Below are positions 19,191-27,483 of a stretch of DNA of 35,552 nucleotides, piece after piece (positions within the stretch are counted from its first letter, which is position 1; each line of letters starts with the position of its first letter). The notes below the pieces were generated by a model that searched no databases, was not told the origin of the DNA, and saw nothing but the letters and a program-made list of their open reading frames with translations. A program made the translations under genes and the position numbers. Source of the stretch: Oscillibacter sp. (GTDB lineage Bacteria; Bacillota; Clostridia; Oscillospirales; Oscillospiraceae); assembly GCA_014799925.1 (NCBI GenBank), contig JAAVHC010000076.1, positions 1-35,552 of the forward strand. Direction: 5' to 3'.

Positions 19191-20247
19191 GCTGAAGGTC
19201 ACCGTGTTCGGCCAGTCCCACGCTCCGGCCATCGGCTGCGTCATCGACGGTCTGCCCGCCGGTTTCGCGCCGGACATGGCGCGGGTGTCCGCCTTCATGG
19301 CCCGCCGGGCTCCCGGTCAGAACGCCTGGTCCACCCCCCGGAAAGAGAGCGACGCGCCGGAGGTTCTGTCCGGCATCGTGGACGGCAAAACCTGCGGCGC
19401 GCCGGTTGCCATGGTCATCCACAATTCCGACCAGCACAGCGGGGACTATTCCGGCCTCAGGCGCACGCCCCGGCCCTCCCACGCCGACTACGCCGCCCTG
19501 GTGAAGTACGGGGACAGCTACGACGTTCGGGGCGGCGGGCAGTTTTCCGGGCGGCTGACGGCCCCGCTGTGCTTCGCGGGGGGGCTGGCGATCCAGCTGC
19601 TGGAGGAGAAGGGGATCACGCTGGCCGCCCATATCGGACAGATCGAGGCTGTTTTTGACGATGTTCCCGATTTTGCGAGGATTGCCAGGGAGGACCTGGA
19701 GGCCCTGCCGGGCAAGCCCTTCCCGGTATTCAGCGACGAGGCCGGGGAGCGGATGCGCCGGGCCATCGAGGCGGCGCGGCAGGAGCGGGACTCCGTGGGC
19801 GGGATGATCCGCTGCTTTGTCCTGGGGCTCCCGGCGGGCGTGGGCGAGCCCATGTTCGGCGGTGTGGAGAACCGGCTGGCGGGTGCGCTCTTCGGCATCC
19901 CTGCCGTGCGGGGCGTGTCCTTCGGGACGGGCTTCGCCGCCGCCGGAATGCGGGGCAGCGCCCACAACGACCCCTTTGTGATGGAAAACGGCGCGGTGCG
20001 GACCCGAACCAACCACGCCGGAGGCGTGCTGGGGGGCATCACCAGCGGGATGCCACTGGTGGTGAACGTGGCCGTCAAGCCCACTCCCTCCATCTCCCGG
20101 CCCCAGGACACGGTGGACCTGGAAGCAGCGGAAAACGCCCCGCTGACCATCCACGGGCGGCACGACCCCTGCATCGTACCCCGGGCCGTGCCGGTGGTGG
20201 AGGCGGTGACGGCTTTGACCATACTGGATATGCTCCTGGAGCATTAG
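19171..20247 (+). CDS. aroC: Chorismate synthase
   Basis: Converts EPSP to chorismate using reduced FMN. 358 residues, normal length. Motifs: FGQSHAPAIGCVIDGLPAG at the N-terminus, SHADYAALVKYGDSYDVRGG, GQFSGRLTAPLCFAGGLA, and the C-terminal GGITSGMPLVVNVAVKPTPS and RHDPCIVPRAVPVVEA. ATG 19171 lies inside the end of aroA (20-base overlap) with GGGAGG 9 bases upstream, so translation is likely coupled. Confidence 0.97.
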   Translation: MNTLGNKLKVTVFGQSHAPAIGCVIDGLPAGFAPDMARVSAFMARRAPGQNAWSTPRKESDAPEVLSGIVDGKTCGAPVAMVIHNSDQHSGDYSGLRRTPRPSHADYAALVKYGDSYDVRGGGQFSGRLTAPLCFAGGLAIQLLEEKGITLAAHIGQIEAVFDDVPDFARIAREDLEALPGKPFPVFSDEAGERMRRAIEAARQERDSVGGMIRCFVLGLPAGVGEPMFGGVENRLAGALFGIPAVRGVSFGTGFAAAGMRGSAHNDPFVMENGAVRTRTNHAGGVLGGITSGMPLVVNVAVKPTPSISRPQDTVDLEAAENAPLTIHGRHDPCIVPRAVPVVEAVTALTILDMLLEH

Positions 20248-20279
20248 ACGGTTCGCGGCGGATTACGGAAGATAAGCGT

Positions 20280-20894
20280 ATGGATGAAAAGGAATTATAT
20301 GCGCAGCTCGGCGCTCTTACAAAAAACAAGGCGCAGTGGAAGGAAAATATACCTTTCGCAGCCTCGCTGCTGAAAGGGCAGTCCGTGAAAATAACGGGGA
20401 AATCTCTGTGGATGCTGGGCGAAATGGGGCTGCTGTATCCTGCGGGGGTACGGCCTTTTCTGGAGGAAATCGCATCGTTTCTGGACGCGGAAGACGCTTT
20501 TCTCAGAGAACGGGCCCTGAACGCCCTGGGGCGGATCGGTCGGGCGGAATATACGCTGGTCCGGCCATATTGGGAGAAACTGCTTTCGCTGGCGGAAGAC
20601 GGGAGCCCCAATGTCCGCCTGAGCTTTATCTGGGCGTCCGAGAATATCGCGACGAACACGCCGGAGGCTTATGAGGACGCTGTCCCGGTATTCGAGCGCC
20701 TGCTGGACGATGAAAATGTCCGGGTCAGGATGGAAGCGCCGGAGATGTTCCGGGTGCTGGGCAAGCGTAAGCCGGAGTATGTGCGGCACTGCCTGGAGAA
20801 GCTGCGGCTTTTGTCAGAGCATGACGGGGATCGGGTGGTGCGCATCCACGCCGGAGGCGCGATCCGCGCGATTTCCGCCCATAGCGGATCATGA
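20280..20894 (+). CDS. HEAT/ARM-repeat-like protein of unknown function
   Basis: 204 residues, predicted all-helical. Repeating helix pairs can be seen: FLRERALNALGRIGRAEY, VRLSFIWASENIATNTPEAY, VRVRMEAPEMFRVLGKRKPE and VVRIHAGGAIRAISAHSG, with the R-x-x-A/G-L pattern of HEAT-like scaffolds. No catalytic motif. It lies between aroC (32 bp) and pheA in the same direction. GGAAGA precedes ATG 20280. Such proteins usually bind other proteins; a link to aromatic synthesis is only suggested by position. Confidence 0.72.
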   Translation: MDEKELYAQLGALTKNKAQWKENIPFAASLLKGQSVKITGKSLWMLGEMGLLYPAGVRPFLEEIASFLDAEDAFLRERALNALGRIGRAEYTLVRPYWEKLLSLAEDGSPNVRLSFIWASENIATNTPEAYEDAVPVFERLLDDENVRVRMEAPEMFRVLGKRKPEYVRHCLEKLRLLSEHDGDRVVRIHAGGAIRAISAHSGS

Positions 20895-20925
20895 TTTATG
20901 AATGAAATATCGGGAGGACACCAAC

Positions 20926-22062
20926 ATGGACTTGCAAGACTACCGGAACCAGCTGGACCAGATTGACGATCAGCTGGCGGCGCTGTTCCGGCAGCGTATG
21001 GAGACCGTCAGACAGGTGGCGGACTATAAGAAGGAGCACAACACTCCCGTCCTGAACGCGGGCCGGGAGCGGGACATCCTCTACCGGGTCACCGGAGCGT
21101 GCGGAGAGGAATTACAGGAGTACACCAAAATCCTGTACAGCACCATCCTGGAGCTGAGCCGGGACTACCAGGAGAACCGGCTGTCCACCGGGGACTCCGC
21201 CCTGTGCCGGGATATCCTGGCAGCGGCGGAGCAGACGGGCGAGTTTCCCTCCCGCGCCGTGGTGGCCTGCCAGGGAACGGAGGGCGCTTACTCCCAGATT
21301 GCCTGCACCAAGATGTTCTCCCTGCCCCAGATCATGTACTTCGGGCGGTTTGACGGCGTGTTCCGGGCGGTGGAAGCGGGTATGTGCCGCTATGGCATCC
21401 TGCCCATCGAGAACTCCTCCGCCGGGTCCGTCACCGAGGTCTACGACCTGATGGAGAAGTACGACTGCAAGATCGTGCGAAGCCTGAAGCTGAAGGTGGA
21501 GCACTGCCTGCTGGCCCGGCCCGGCGTAAAGCTGGACGACGTGAAGGAGGTCGTGGCCCATGAGCAGGCCCTGAACCAGTGCGGCGACTTCCTGAAGAGC
21601 AGCAATGTGAAGGTCACCGTCTTCGACAACAACGCCCGCGCCGCCAGGTACGTCTCGGAGAGCGGCCGCACCGACATCGCCGCCATCGCCTCCGCCAGCT
21701 GCGCGGAGCTCTATGGGCTGAAAATCCTCTCCGACCATGTGTCCAACTCCGACCACAACTATACCCGGTTCATCTGCATCTCCAGGAACCTGGAGATTTA
21801 CGACGGAGCCAACCGGATCACCTTCGTCACCTCCGCCAGCCACCGGCCCGGCTCCCTCTACAGCCTCATCGCCAAGTTTGCGACGCGGGGGCTGAACATC
21901 TGCAAGCTGGAAAGCCGCCCCATCCCCGGCAAGGACTTTGAGTTCCGCTTCTACTTCGACGTGGAGGCCTCCGTCCGCGGCGCGGACACACAGACCGTCC
22001 TCAGTCAGCTGGAGAAGGAGGATTTCTTCACCTTCCTGGGGGCGTATTCCGAGGTGTTCTGA
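20926..22062 (+). CDS. pheA: Bifunctional chorismate mutase / prephenate dehydratase
   Basis: P-protein of the phenylalanine branch, 378 residues. Domain order: AroQ-type chorismate mutase (1-~85; YRNQLDQIDDQLAALFRQRM), prephenate dehydratase (~105-275; QGTEGAYSQIA, ILPIENSSAGSV and NYTRF with the catalytic Thr-Arg-Phe), then an ACT domain (~285-370; HRPGSLYSLIAKFA, KLESRPIPG) that senses phenylalanine in this family. The start ATG 20926 has GGGAGG 9 bases upstream; an earlier in-frame ATG at 20902 lacks a site. It is followed at once by a terminator, so this is the end of the first aromatic transcript. Confidence 0.97.
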   Translation: MDLQDYRNQLDQIDDQLAALFRQRMETVRQVADYKKEHNTPVLNAGRERDILYRVTGACGEELQEYTKILYSTILELSRDYQENRLSTGDSALCRDILAAAEQTGEFPSRAVVACQGTEGAYSQIACTKMFSLPQIMYFGRFDGVFRAVEAGMCRYGILPIENSSAGSVTEVYDLMEKYDCKIVRSLKLKVEHCLLARPGVKLDDVKEVVAHEQALNQCGDFLKSSNVKVTVFDNNARAARYVSESGRTDIAAIASASCAELYGLKILSDHVSNSDHNYTRFICISRNLEIYDGANRITFVTSASHRPGSLYSLIAKFATRGLNICKLESRPIPGKDFEFRFYFDVEASVRGADTQTVLSQLEKEDFFTFLGAYSEVF

Positions 22063-22066
22063 AATC

Positions 22067-22092
22067 AAAAAAGATGCTGACGCATCTTTTTT
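22067..22092 (+). terminator. Rho-independent terminator after pheA
   Basis: Stem AAAAAAGATGC/GCATCTTTTTT (22067-22077 with 22082-22092), loop TGAC. The T-run forms the 3' arm. It begins 4 bases after the pheA stop. Confidence 0.72.
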
Positions 22093-22105
22093 GAGCAGGA
22101 AGGAC

Positions 22106-22250
22106 CGGGCCGAGTTCGGCCCGCAAAGTACTTTTTCCGTGGGCCGGCCAAGGGCCGGCTTAGCGCTAAAAGCGCCGCTATGCGGCGCTTCACGGACGTA
22201 CACGCCGCCGAAAAAGTGATTCAAATTTTTTTGCGCCTGCGGGCGCAAAC
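22106..22250. repeat. Hairpin cluster with compound palindromic element, copy B
   Basis: Hairpins: CGGGCCGA/TCGGCCCG (22106-22123), then at 22136-22196 the same plan as 2920-2992: TCCGTG closing with CACGGA, enclosing GCCGGCC/GGCCGGC, TTAG, AGCGCT-type bases and GCGCCGC/GCGGCGC. A further TTTGCGCC/GGCGCAAA hairpin lies near 22230-22249. It fills the gap between the pheA terminator and the aroE-aroK gene; no gene here. Confidence 0.7.
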
Positions 22251-22303
22251 TCCTGCGGAGGGCCTTCGTAAACGGTACTATATTTTTTAGAAGGGTGAAC
22301 CAA

Positions 22304-23536
22304 ATGATCGAGTATGGACTTCTGGGAGAGAAGCTGGGCCACAGCTTTTCGCCCCAGATTCATAAGGCTCTGGCGGACTACGACTACCGGCTTTTGCCAA
22401 CCCCGCGCACGGCGGTGGAGGAGCTGTTCCGCCGCCGGGAATTCAAGGGGCTGAACGTCACCATTCCCTACAAGCGGACGGTGATCCCCCTCTGCGACGA
22501 GGTGGACCCCAGGGCCGCCGCCATCGGGGCGGTGAATACTGTGGTCAACCGGGGCGGGAAGCTCACCGGATATAACACCGACATTGACGGCCTGATCTAT
22601 CTGGCGAAACGGGCCGGGGTGGACATGGCCGGGAAAAAGGTGGTCATCCTGGGCTCCGGCGGCACCAGCCGCACCGCCCGCGCCGCCGCTCAGGAGCTGG
22701 GCGCGGCGGAAATCGTGGTGGTCTCCCGGATAGGGGAGGACAACTACGAGAACATTTTCCGCCACGCGGACGCCGGGGTCCTCATCAACACCACACCGGT
22801 GGGGATGTTCCCCAACTGCGGTGAGGCGGCGGTTTCGCTGGACGGCTTCCCCCGTCTGACCGGGGTGCTGGACGTGGTGTACAACCCCCTGCGCACGGCC
22901 CTGGTCATGGAGGCGGAGGGCCGGGGAATCCCCTGCTCCTGCGGCCTGCCCATGCTGGCGGCCCAGGCCAAACGGGCCGCCGAGCTGTTCACCGGGGGGA
23001 GCATCCCGGACGCCCGGCTGGAGGCGGTGATCTCCGACCTGACCGTCCAGGTACGGAACGTGGTGCTCATTGGAATGCCCGGCTGCGGCAAGAGCGCCGT
23101 CGGCCGCCGCCTGGCCCGCCGTCTGGGCAGGGAGTTCCTGGATCTGGACGCCCTCATCACGGAGCGGGCGGAAAAACCCATTCCGGACATCTTCGCCCAG
23201 GAGGGCGAGGAGGCGTTCCGGGCCCTGGAGAGTCAGATCGTCCGGGAGGCGGGCGCCCGCACCGGCTGCGTCCTCAGCACCGGCGGGGGCATCGTCACCC
23301 GGAGGGAAAACTATGCCCCCCTCCATCAGAACGGCGTCATCATCCACATTACCCGGGACCTCTCCCTGCTGCCCACGGCGGGGCGGCCCGTGTCCCAGAG
23401 CACGGACCTTCATGAGCTTTGGCGGCGGCGGGAGCCGTTGTACCGGGCGTTTGCCGACGTCACCATAGACAACAACGGCCCTCTGGCGGAGACCGTCGAT
23501 GAAGCGATGCAGGCGGCCCTGGGCGGCCAAATATGA
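22304..23536 (+). CDS. aroE-aroK: Shikimate dehydrogenase-shikimate kinase fusion
   Basis: Two consecutive shikimate steps in one 410-residue chain. Residues 1-~250 are AroE: GEKLGHSFSPQIH, catalytic Lys57 in NVTIPYK, Asp93 in GYNTD, nucleotide loop ILGSGGTSRTA (115-125) and NTTPVGM. Residues ~251-410 are AroK: Walker A GMPGCGKS (257-264), LDLDALI, STGGGI (325-330) and Arg361 in the lid region. The join is short and seamless, with no frameshift. ATG 22304 is preferred (AAGGG 8 bases upstream); a GTG at 22295 is in frame. The fusion would keep the 3-dehydroshikimate to shikimate 3-phosphate steps together. Confidence 0.96.
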   Translation: MIEYGLLGEKLGHSFSPQIHKALADYDYRLLPTPRTAVEELFRRREFKGLNVTIPYKRTVIPLCDEVDPRAAAIGAVNTVVNRGGKLTGYNTDIDGLIYLAKRAGVDMAGKKVVILGSGGTSRTARAAAQELGAAEIVVVSRIGEDNYENIFRHADAGVLINTTPVGMFPNCGEAAVSLDGFPRLTGVLDVVYNPLRTALVMEAEGRGIPCSCGLPMLAAQAKRAAELFTGGSIPDARLEAVISDLTVQVRNVVLIGMPGCGKSAVGRRLARRLGREFLDLDALITERAEKPIPDIFAQEGEEAFRALESQIVREAGARTGCVLSTGGGIVTRRENYAPLHQNGVIIHITRDLSLLPTAGRPVSQSTDLHELWRRREPLYRAFADVTIDNNGPLAETVDEAMQAALGGQI

Positions 23537-23551
23537 ACGGGAGATTTGAAT

Positions 23552-23983
23552 ATGAAACTGCTGTTTTTGAACGGCCCCAATCTGAACATGCTGGGCATCC
23601 GGGAGCCGGACATCTACGGGAAGCAGACCTACGCCGACCTGGAGGGCTATATCCGTGATTTCTGCAAGGAACTGGGGATCGAATGCGAGATCTTCCAGTC
23701 CAACCACGAGGGAGCCCTGGTGGACGCCATCCAGGGGGCCTACCGGAAGTTTGACGGCGTCGTCATCAATCCCGCCGCCTACACCCATACCAGCGTGGCC
23801 CTGCTGGACGCGCTGAAGGCGGTGGGCCTTCCGGCGGTAGAGGTGCATCTCTCCGACGTGAGTAAGCGGGAGGATTTCCGGCAGGTGTCCTATGTGCGGC
23901 TGGCCTGCTGCAAGACGTTTGCGGGGTACGGCTTCCAGGGATACCGGCTGGCGGCGGAGCATCTGGTGAGTTTAAACGGCTGA
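23552..23983 (+). CDS. aroQ: 3-dehydroquinate dehydratase, type II
   Basis: Third shikimate step: 3-dehydroquinate to 3-dehydroshikimate. 143 residues, the usual size of the dodecameric type II enzyme. Motifs: LFLNGPNLNMLGIREPDIYG at the N-terminus with the Arg and Tyr of the active site, FQSNHEGALVDAIQ, INPAAYTHTSVALLDAL and VEVHLSDVSKREDFR. ATG 23552 has GGGAG about 9 bases upstream and starts 15 bp after the aroE-aroK stop, so the two are co-transcribed. The stop is followed almost at once by a three-hairpin repeat. Confidence 0.97.
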   Translation: MKLLFLNGPNLNMLGIREPDIYGKQTYADLEGYIRDFCKELGIECEIFQSNHEGALVDAIQGAYRKFDGVVINPAAYTHTSVALLDALKAVGLPAVEVHLSDVSKREDFRQVSYVRLACCKTFAGYGFQGYRLAAEHLVSLNG

Positions 23984-23984
23984 G

Positions 23985-24056
23985 TGTTGGGCTTTGCCCA
24001 AACCCACCAGGGACTTTGTCCCTGGACCCTAGCAGGGGACCGAGTCCCCTGCACCC
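23985..24056 (+). repeat. Triple-hairpin intergenic repeat, copy 1
   Basis: Three stems in a row: TTGGGC/GCCCAA (23987-24001), CCAGGGAC/GTCCCTGG (24007-24025) and GCAGGGGAC/GTCCCCTGC (24032-24052), joined by ACCCA and ACCCTA. The first 47 bases match 27513-27559 with four differences. It sits one base after the aroQ stop and may also act as a 3'-end stabiliser or weak terminator. Confidence 0.82.
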
Positions 24057-24110
24057 GTCACATTTTACCCTGCTTCACATACAATGGCCTTAGTAAAGGA
24101 GGCTGTTGCT

Positions 24111-24794
24111 ATGGAACATACCATATCCGACGGGCAGGTCCCATCCCCCGCCTACGATTTCCGTACATATGACCAGGTCTGGCGGCGCGTCACTCCCGGC
24201 GTGGACCCCTTTTCCTCCGATCCCTCCGCCGCCGGCATGACGGAAGCTCCCCAGAGCGCGGCTCCTGCCGCGCCGCCTGCGGCGCAGGCGGCTTCCGGGG
24301 CCGTGCCCGCGCCCCGTCAGGAGGTGGGAGGGAACGAAAGCGCCCTCCCCGGCGCGGAGCCCAATCCCTGCTGCATGGGCACCAACGCCCAGGACTCCGT
24401 GGAGGTGCTGGAGGGCTTCATCCAGGAGGAGCTGGCCGGCAGCCGCTGCTGTCAGTCCCTGGCCTGCCATGTGCGCAGCCAGACGGCGGCCCGGCTCTTC
24501 CGGCGCTTCGCCTGCGAGAAGCAGGCGGCGGCCAGGGAGATGTGCGGCGCGTACTACCTCATTACCGGGACCCGGTACGCGCCGGCCGTCACCGTGGAGC
24601 ACATGCACTGGGGCAGTCTGACGGAGGCGCTTCGCTCCTGCTACCATCAGGAGGCGTGCGGCGGCTTGAACTATGCCAGGGCCTCGGATGAGACCACGGA
24701 CCTGTGCCTGACCAAGCTGTTTGGCCAGCTCAGCGAACAGGCCTACCGGCGGGCGGAGGACGTGATGAGCCTGTTGGGAAAACTGATCTGCTGA
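24111..24794 (+). CDS. Ferritin-like hypothetical protein
   Basis: 227 residues. The N-terminal ~85 are low complexity, rich in Ala and Pro. The rest is helical: a motif NPCCMGTNAQDSVEVLEGF, then IQEELAGSRCCQSLACH and FRRFACEKQAAAREMCGAYY, resembling ferritin-like/rubrerythrin-type helices (Glu spaced to EKQ..E), but the full set of di-iron ligands is not clear and cysteines are unusually many. AAAGGAGG precedes ATG 24111. A weak promoter (GTCACA, 17 bp, TACAAT at 24080-24085) lies just upstream. Metal binding is inference. Confidence 0.65.
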   Translation: MEHTISDGQVPSPAYDFRTYDQVWRRVTPGVDPFSSDPSAAGMTEAPQSAAPAAPPAAQAASGAVPAPRQEVGGNESALPGAEPNPCCMGTNAQDSVEVLEGFIQEELAGSRCCQSLACHVRSQTAARLFRRFACEKQAAAREMCGAYYLITGTRYAPAVTVEHMHWGSLTEALRSCYHQEACGGLNYARASDETTDLCLTKLFGQLSEQAYRRAEDVMSLLGKLIC

Positions 24795-24825
24795 AAACAT
24801 CATTTATGCAAAGGAGAACCATACC

Positions 24826-25413
24826 ATGCCTCACACCAGAGAAGAAGCGCTGGCCCTGCTGCGCCGGTACAACAAGGAACCCTTCCATATCCTCCATGCC
24901 CTGACGGTGGAGGGCGTCATGGCCTGGTACGCCAGGGAGCTGGGCCACGGAGAGGAGGCGGACTTCTGGTCCATGGCGGGCCTGCTCCACGACGTCGACT
25001 TCGAGCAGTGGCCCGACCAGCACTGCCGGAAGGCCCCTGAGCTGCTGCGGGAGGCCGGCATGGAGGAGCGGCTGATCCACGCCGTGGTGAGCCACGGCTG
25101 CGGCCTGTGCTCGGATGTAGAGCCGGAGCACGAGATGGAGAAGGTCCTGTTTGCGACCGACGAGCTGACGGGCCTCATCGGCGCCGCCGCCAGAATGCGT
25201 CCCAGCAAGAGCGTCCAGGACATGGAGGTCAGCAGCCTGAAAAAGAAGTTCAAGGACAGGAAATTTGCCGCCGGATGCAGCCGGGACGTGATCCGTCTGG
25301 GCGCGGAGCGTCTGGGCTGGGACCTGGAGACGCTGATGGAGCGGACCATCCTTGCCATGCGCTCCTGCGAGGAGAAGGTCAACGCCGAAATGGCGGCGCT
25401 GGGTCTGGTGTGA
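24826..25413 (+). CDS. HD-domain protein, probable hydrolase
   Basis: 195 residues. The HD metal site can be traced: His24 (HALTVEG), His55-Asp56 (GLLHDVDFE), His90 (VVSHG) and Asp112 (FATDELTG). This matches small HD hydrolases that act on phosphate esters or nucleotides; the substrate is unknown. AAAGGAGAA precedes ATG 24826. The stop shares a base with the next start (TGATG), so it is coupled to the lipoprotein gene. Confidence 0.82.
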   Translation: MPHTREEALALLRRYNKEPFHILHALTVEGVMAWYARELGHGEEADFWSMAGLLHDVDFEQWPDQHCRKAPELLREAGMEERLIHAVVSHGCGLCSDVEPEHEMEKVLFATDELTGLIGAAARMRPSKSVQDMEVSSLKKKFKDRKFAAGCSRDVIRLGAERLGWDLETLMERTILAMRSCEEKVNAEMAALGLV

Positions 25414-25979
25414 TGAGAAAAAGAATCCTGATTGCCCTTTTGTCCCTCTGCCTGCTGCTGGCGGGCTGTCGGAAGGATGTCCCGCCGCCGGAGCCGGAGG
25501 AGCCCCCCGCTCCCGCCCCGGTGACCGAGCCGGCGCGGACGCCGGAAGAGCCCGCGCCGGAGCCGCTGGTCCTGAACCGTCTGACGGTGGAGATCGTGGT
25601 GAACTGGGAGGACGCGGACCGCATCTTGTCCAGTCTGGAGGAGCTGTCTCGGCTGCTCCATGAGGCGCTGGACGGAAAACGCTGTCTGGCAGACGATGTG
25701 GTCGTGACCATCGGCACCGCCGGGGGCATCACGGCCCAGGCCCTGGCGGACGGCGGCGTGGACGCGGCTTTCCTGCCAACGGCGGATTTCCTGGAAATGG
25801 AGGAGGGCAAGGCGGCGGCGGTGCTGGAAAGCGAGGACGGCGGCATGGTCGCGGCAGCGGCCGCCGGCATGGACGAGCGGTTCGGTCCCATCCTGGCGGA
25901 GGCGCTGACCGGGCTTGAGGCGGGATGGAGGTTTACGGAAACCTGCTATCCCGGCATGGTTTTTTCCGCTGTTGAATAG
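25413..25979 (+). CDS. Short PhnD-like lipoprotein
   Basis: 188 residues. Signal peptide with lipobox LLAGC (Cys19), so it is lipid-anchored outside the membrane. A Pro/Glu-rich spacer (~20-55) is followed by ~130 residues. The stretch VVTIGTAGGITAQALADGGVDAAFLPTADFL, quoted here in parts (GGITAQALADGGVDAAFLP), resembles the ligand loop of PhnD/phosphonate-type solute-binding proteins, which normally run to ~300 residues. Here the middle lobe seems missing and the chain jumps to a C-terminal helix. No permease or ATPase gene is nearby. It may be a remnant or a cut-down sensor. Confidence 0.6.
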   Translation: MRKRILIALLSLCLLLAGCRKDVPPPEPEEPPAPAPVTEPARTPEEPAPEPLVLNRLTVEIVVNWEDADRILSSLEELSRLLHEALDGKRCLADDVVVTIGTAGGITAQALADGGVDAAFLPTADFLEMEEGKAAAVLESEDGGMVAAAAAGMDERFGPILAEALTGLEAGWRFTETCYPGMVFSAVE

Positions 25980-26010
25980 CAGTTTCTCATACTTTTTCTT
26001 AAAAGAGACG

Positions 26011-26048
26011 GAATAAAAGAATCCCGGCAGGCATCGCCTGCCGGGATT
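26011..26048 (-). terminator. Rho-independent terminator of the SLH-peptidase-like gene
   Basis: Perfect 13-bp stem AATCCCGGCAGGC/GCCTGCCGGGATT (26020-26032 with 26036-26048), loop of three, followed on the minus strand by CTTTTATT. It lies 14 bp past the stop at 26063 and may also end the convergent transcript from the left. Confidence 0.8.
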
Positions 26049-26062
26049 GTGCTGTCTGCGGG

Positions 26063-27262
26063 TTATTCGGGGTAGCGGGTGTAGCAGCGATTGATGTTGA
26101 GACTGCCAAGGCTTGTGTCCCAGCTTACATATCCTCCGCTGCTGTTGCCACCACAGATGGTAAAGCCCCAGAAGGTGCCGTTGTAGCTGGCATTGGAGGA
26201 TACAATGGCTACGTGTGTGAGCTGTCCTTTGCTGTTAAGGCAAATAAGGAGGTCGCCAGCACGGATTTTGCTGGGGTCGGTTACTTCGCGAGCAGGTGCG
26301 CCTGTTTGACCGAAGATGCGGTCAGAAACCATCGCTGCCCAGCCGCCGCAAGCGTACTGAGTGCTGGTAATTTTGTTGTTGATGGTTTTGAACTTGTTTG
26401 TAACGGCTTTTACGTCGGTGCTGTTGTTGCCAGCGGCATAGTAGTTGCCGTCAGTTCCTTTTTCATCCCATACGGTGCCGGTTGGATACTCTTCCTGAAT
26501 CTGGGCCAGAATCTCCAGCACGTTTTCCGTGGTGGCGTCCTTACCGTTGGCCAGCTTGCCGGTCCCGGTCTCTTCCGGCTGTTCGGGCTGTTCCGGTTGA
26601 GTCGGCTGCTCCGGCTGGACGGGAGCGGAGCCGTTTATGAGGTTCATCATCCGGACGATCACCGCGCAGGCCTGCGCCCGGTTCATGTTGCTGTCACCGG
26701 AGAAGGTCCCGTCAGACATGCCGGTGAGGATGCCAGCAGCGTAGCAATACTTGACAGCCAGCTGGCGGTCAGAGGGAATCTTGCTCCAGTCCTTGATGCT
26801 GCTGGCCGCAGCGTTGGCGTTGTCTTTGCCAATGGAAATCTTTTTGCCGGAGATGACCAGTTCGTTATACAGGACCTGAGCCATGTCATAGCGGTTGATG
26901 GCTTTGTCGGAAACGGAGATTTGGCTGGAAAGACTGACATCCTCGGCAACCTTGGTATTGGCGTAGTACCACGGCTGACCGGCAGGCGTGGTCACCTGGC
27001 TCAGCTCATCCGCGTAGAACGTCCGGGTCAGCATGACCAGAAACTGGACGGTGCTGACCTCATCCTCCGGCCGGAAGGTCCCGTCCTCATAGCCCGTGAC
27101 GATCCCCTGCGCCGCGCAGGTCATGATATCGTTATAGGCCCAGTGGCTCTCCGACACATCAGAGAACCCCTCAGCGGCGAACGCCGGGATACAGAGGGAA
27201 AAACTCAAGACAAGGGCGAGGACCAGGGATAAAAAGCGTGTTGCGTGAGATTTTTTCATCAT
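26063..27262 (-). CDS. SLH-domain protein with papain-fold (CHAP/NlpC-like) C-terminus
   Basis: 399 residues. Signal peptide 1-29 (ends AFAA). Three SLH units, ~31-80 (FSDVSESHWAYNDI, GYEDGTFRPED), ~95-140 (diverged) and ~155-208 (GMSDGTFSGDSNMNRAQ), then a Pro-Glu-Gln linker (214-231). The C-terminal domain has Cys305 in TQYACGGWAAMVSD and His350 in QLTHVAIVSS after RAGDLLICLN, the Cys-His layout of CHAP/NlpC-type cell-wall amidases and peptidases. It probably cuts or binds peptidoglycan at the surface, but activity is inferred. GAGGG lies 10 bases before ATG 27262. Its SLH domains differ from those of the 9069 gene. Confidence 0.85.
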   Translation of the reverse strand: MMKKSHATRFLSLVLALVLSFSLCIPAFAAEGFSDVSESHWAYNDIMTCAAQGIVTGYEDGTFRPEDEVSTVQFLVMLTRTFYADELSQVTTPAGQPWYYANTKVAEDVSLSSQISVSDKAINRYDMAQVLYNELVISGKKISIGKDNANAAASSIKDWSKIPSDRQLAVKYCYAAGILTGMSDGTFSGDSNMNRAQACAVIVRMMNLINGSAPVQPEQPTQPEQPEQPEETGTGKLANGKDATTENVLEILAQIQEEYPTGTVWDEKGTDGNYYAAGNNSTDVKAVTNKFKTINNKITSTQYACGGWAAMVSDRIFGQTGAPAREVTDPSKIRAGDLLICLNSKGQLTHVAIVSSNASYNGTFWGFTICGGNSSGGYVSWDTSLGSLNINRCYTRYPE

Positions 27263-27280
27263 TGCAGCTTTACCCTCTTT

Positions 27281-27309
27281 CTTATACTATTCTTCGATTA
27301 GAAGTGCAA
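27281..27309 (-). promoter_or_regulatory. Probable promoter of the SLH-peptidase-like gene
   Basis: On the minus strand TTGCAC (27304-27309), a 17-bp spacer and TATAAG (27281-27286), leaving a leader of roughly 15 bases before ATG 27262. The -35 is weak. Confidence 0.45.
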
Positions 27310-27373
27310 TATCGTTACCGGGCGGAAATCCCGGAAATGCAGTGGGTTTAGGCTCGGAATAAAAGTTCTTTTT

Positions 27374-27401
27374 GATACTTTTTCTTTCAAGAAAAAGTAT
27401 C
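27374..27401. repeat. A/T hairpin of a recurring type
   Basis: Perfect 13-bp stem GATACTTTTTCTT/AAGAAAAAGTATC with a two-base loop. Related hairpins with CTTTTT or CTTTTC arms occur at 2884-2908, 3331-3354, about 13584-13605 and 27745-27774, always in gaps between genes. Confidence 0.65.
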
Positions 27402-27483
27402 ACTTTGTGCTGTCGTATTGCGTGGGTTTATTGTATACTATGTTGGGAAGGATTGCAAGTACGGATTTCAACATGGTAGATTT

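Noticed and set aside
24058-24092. Independent promoter for the ferritin-like gene (GTCACA-17-TACAAT)
   Set aside because: Only 4 of 6 bases at the -35 and a very short leader; mentioned in the gene entry but too weak to list as a feature.
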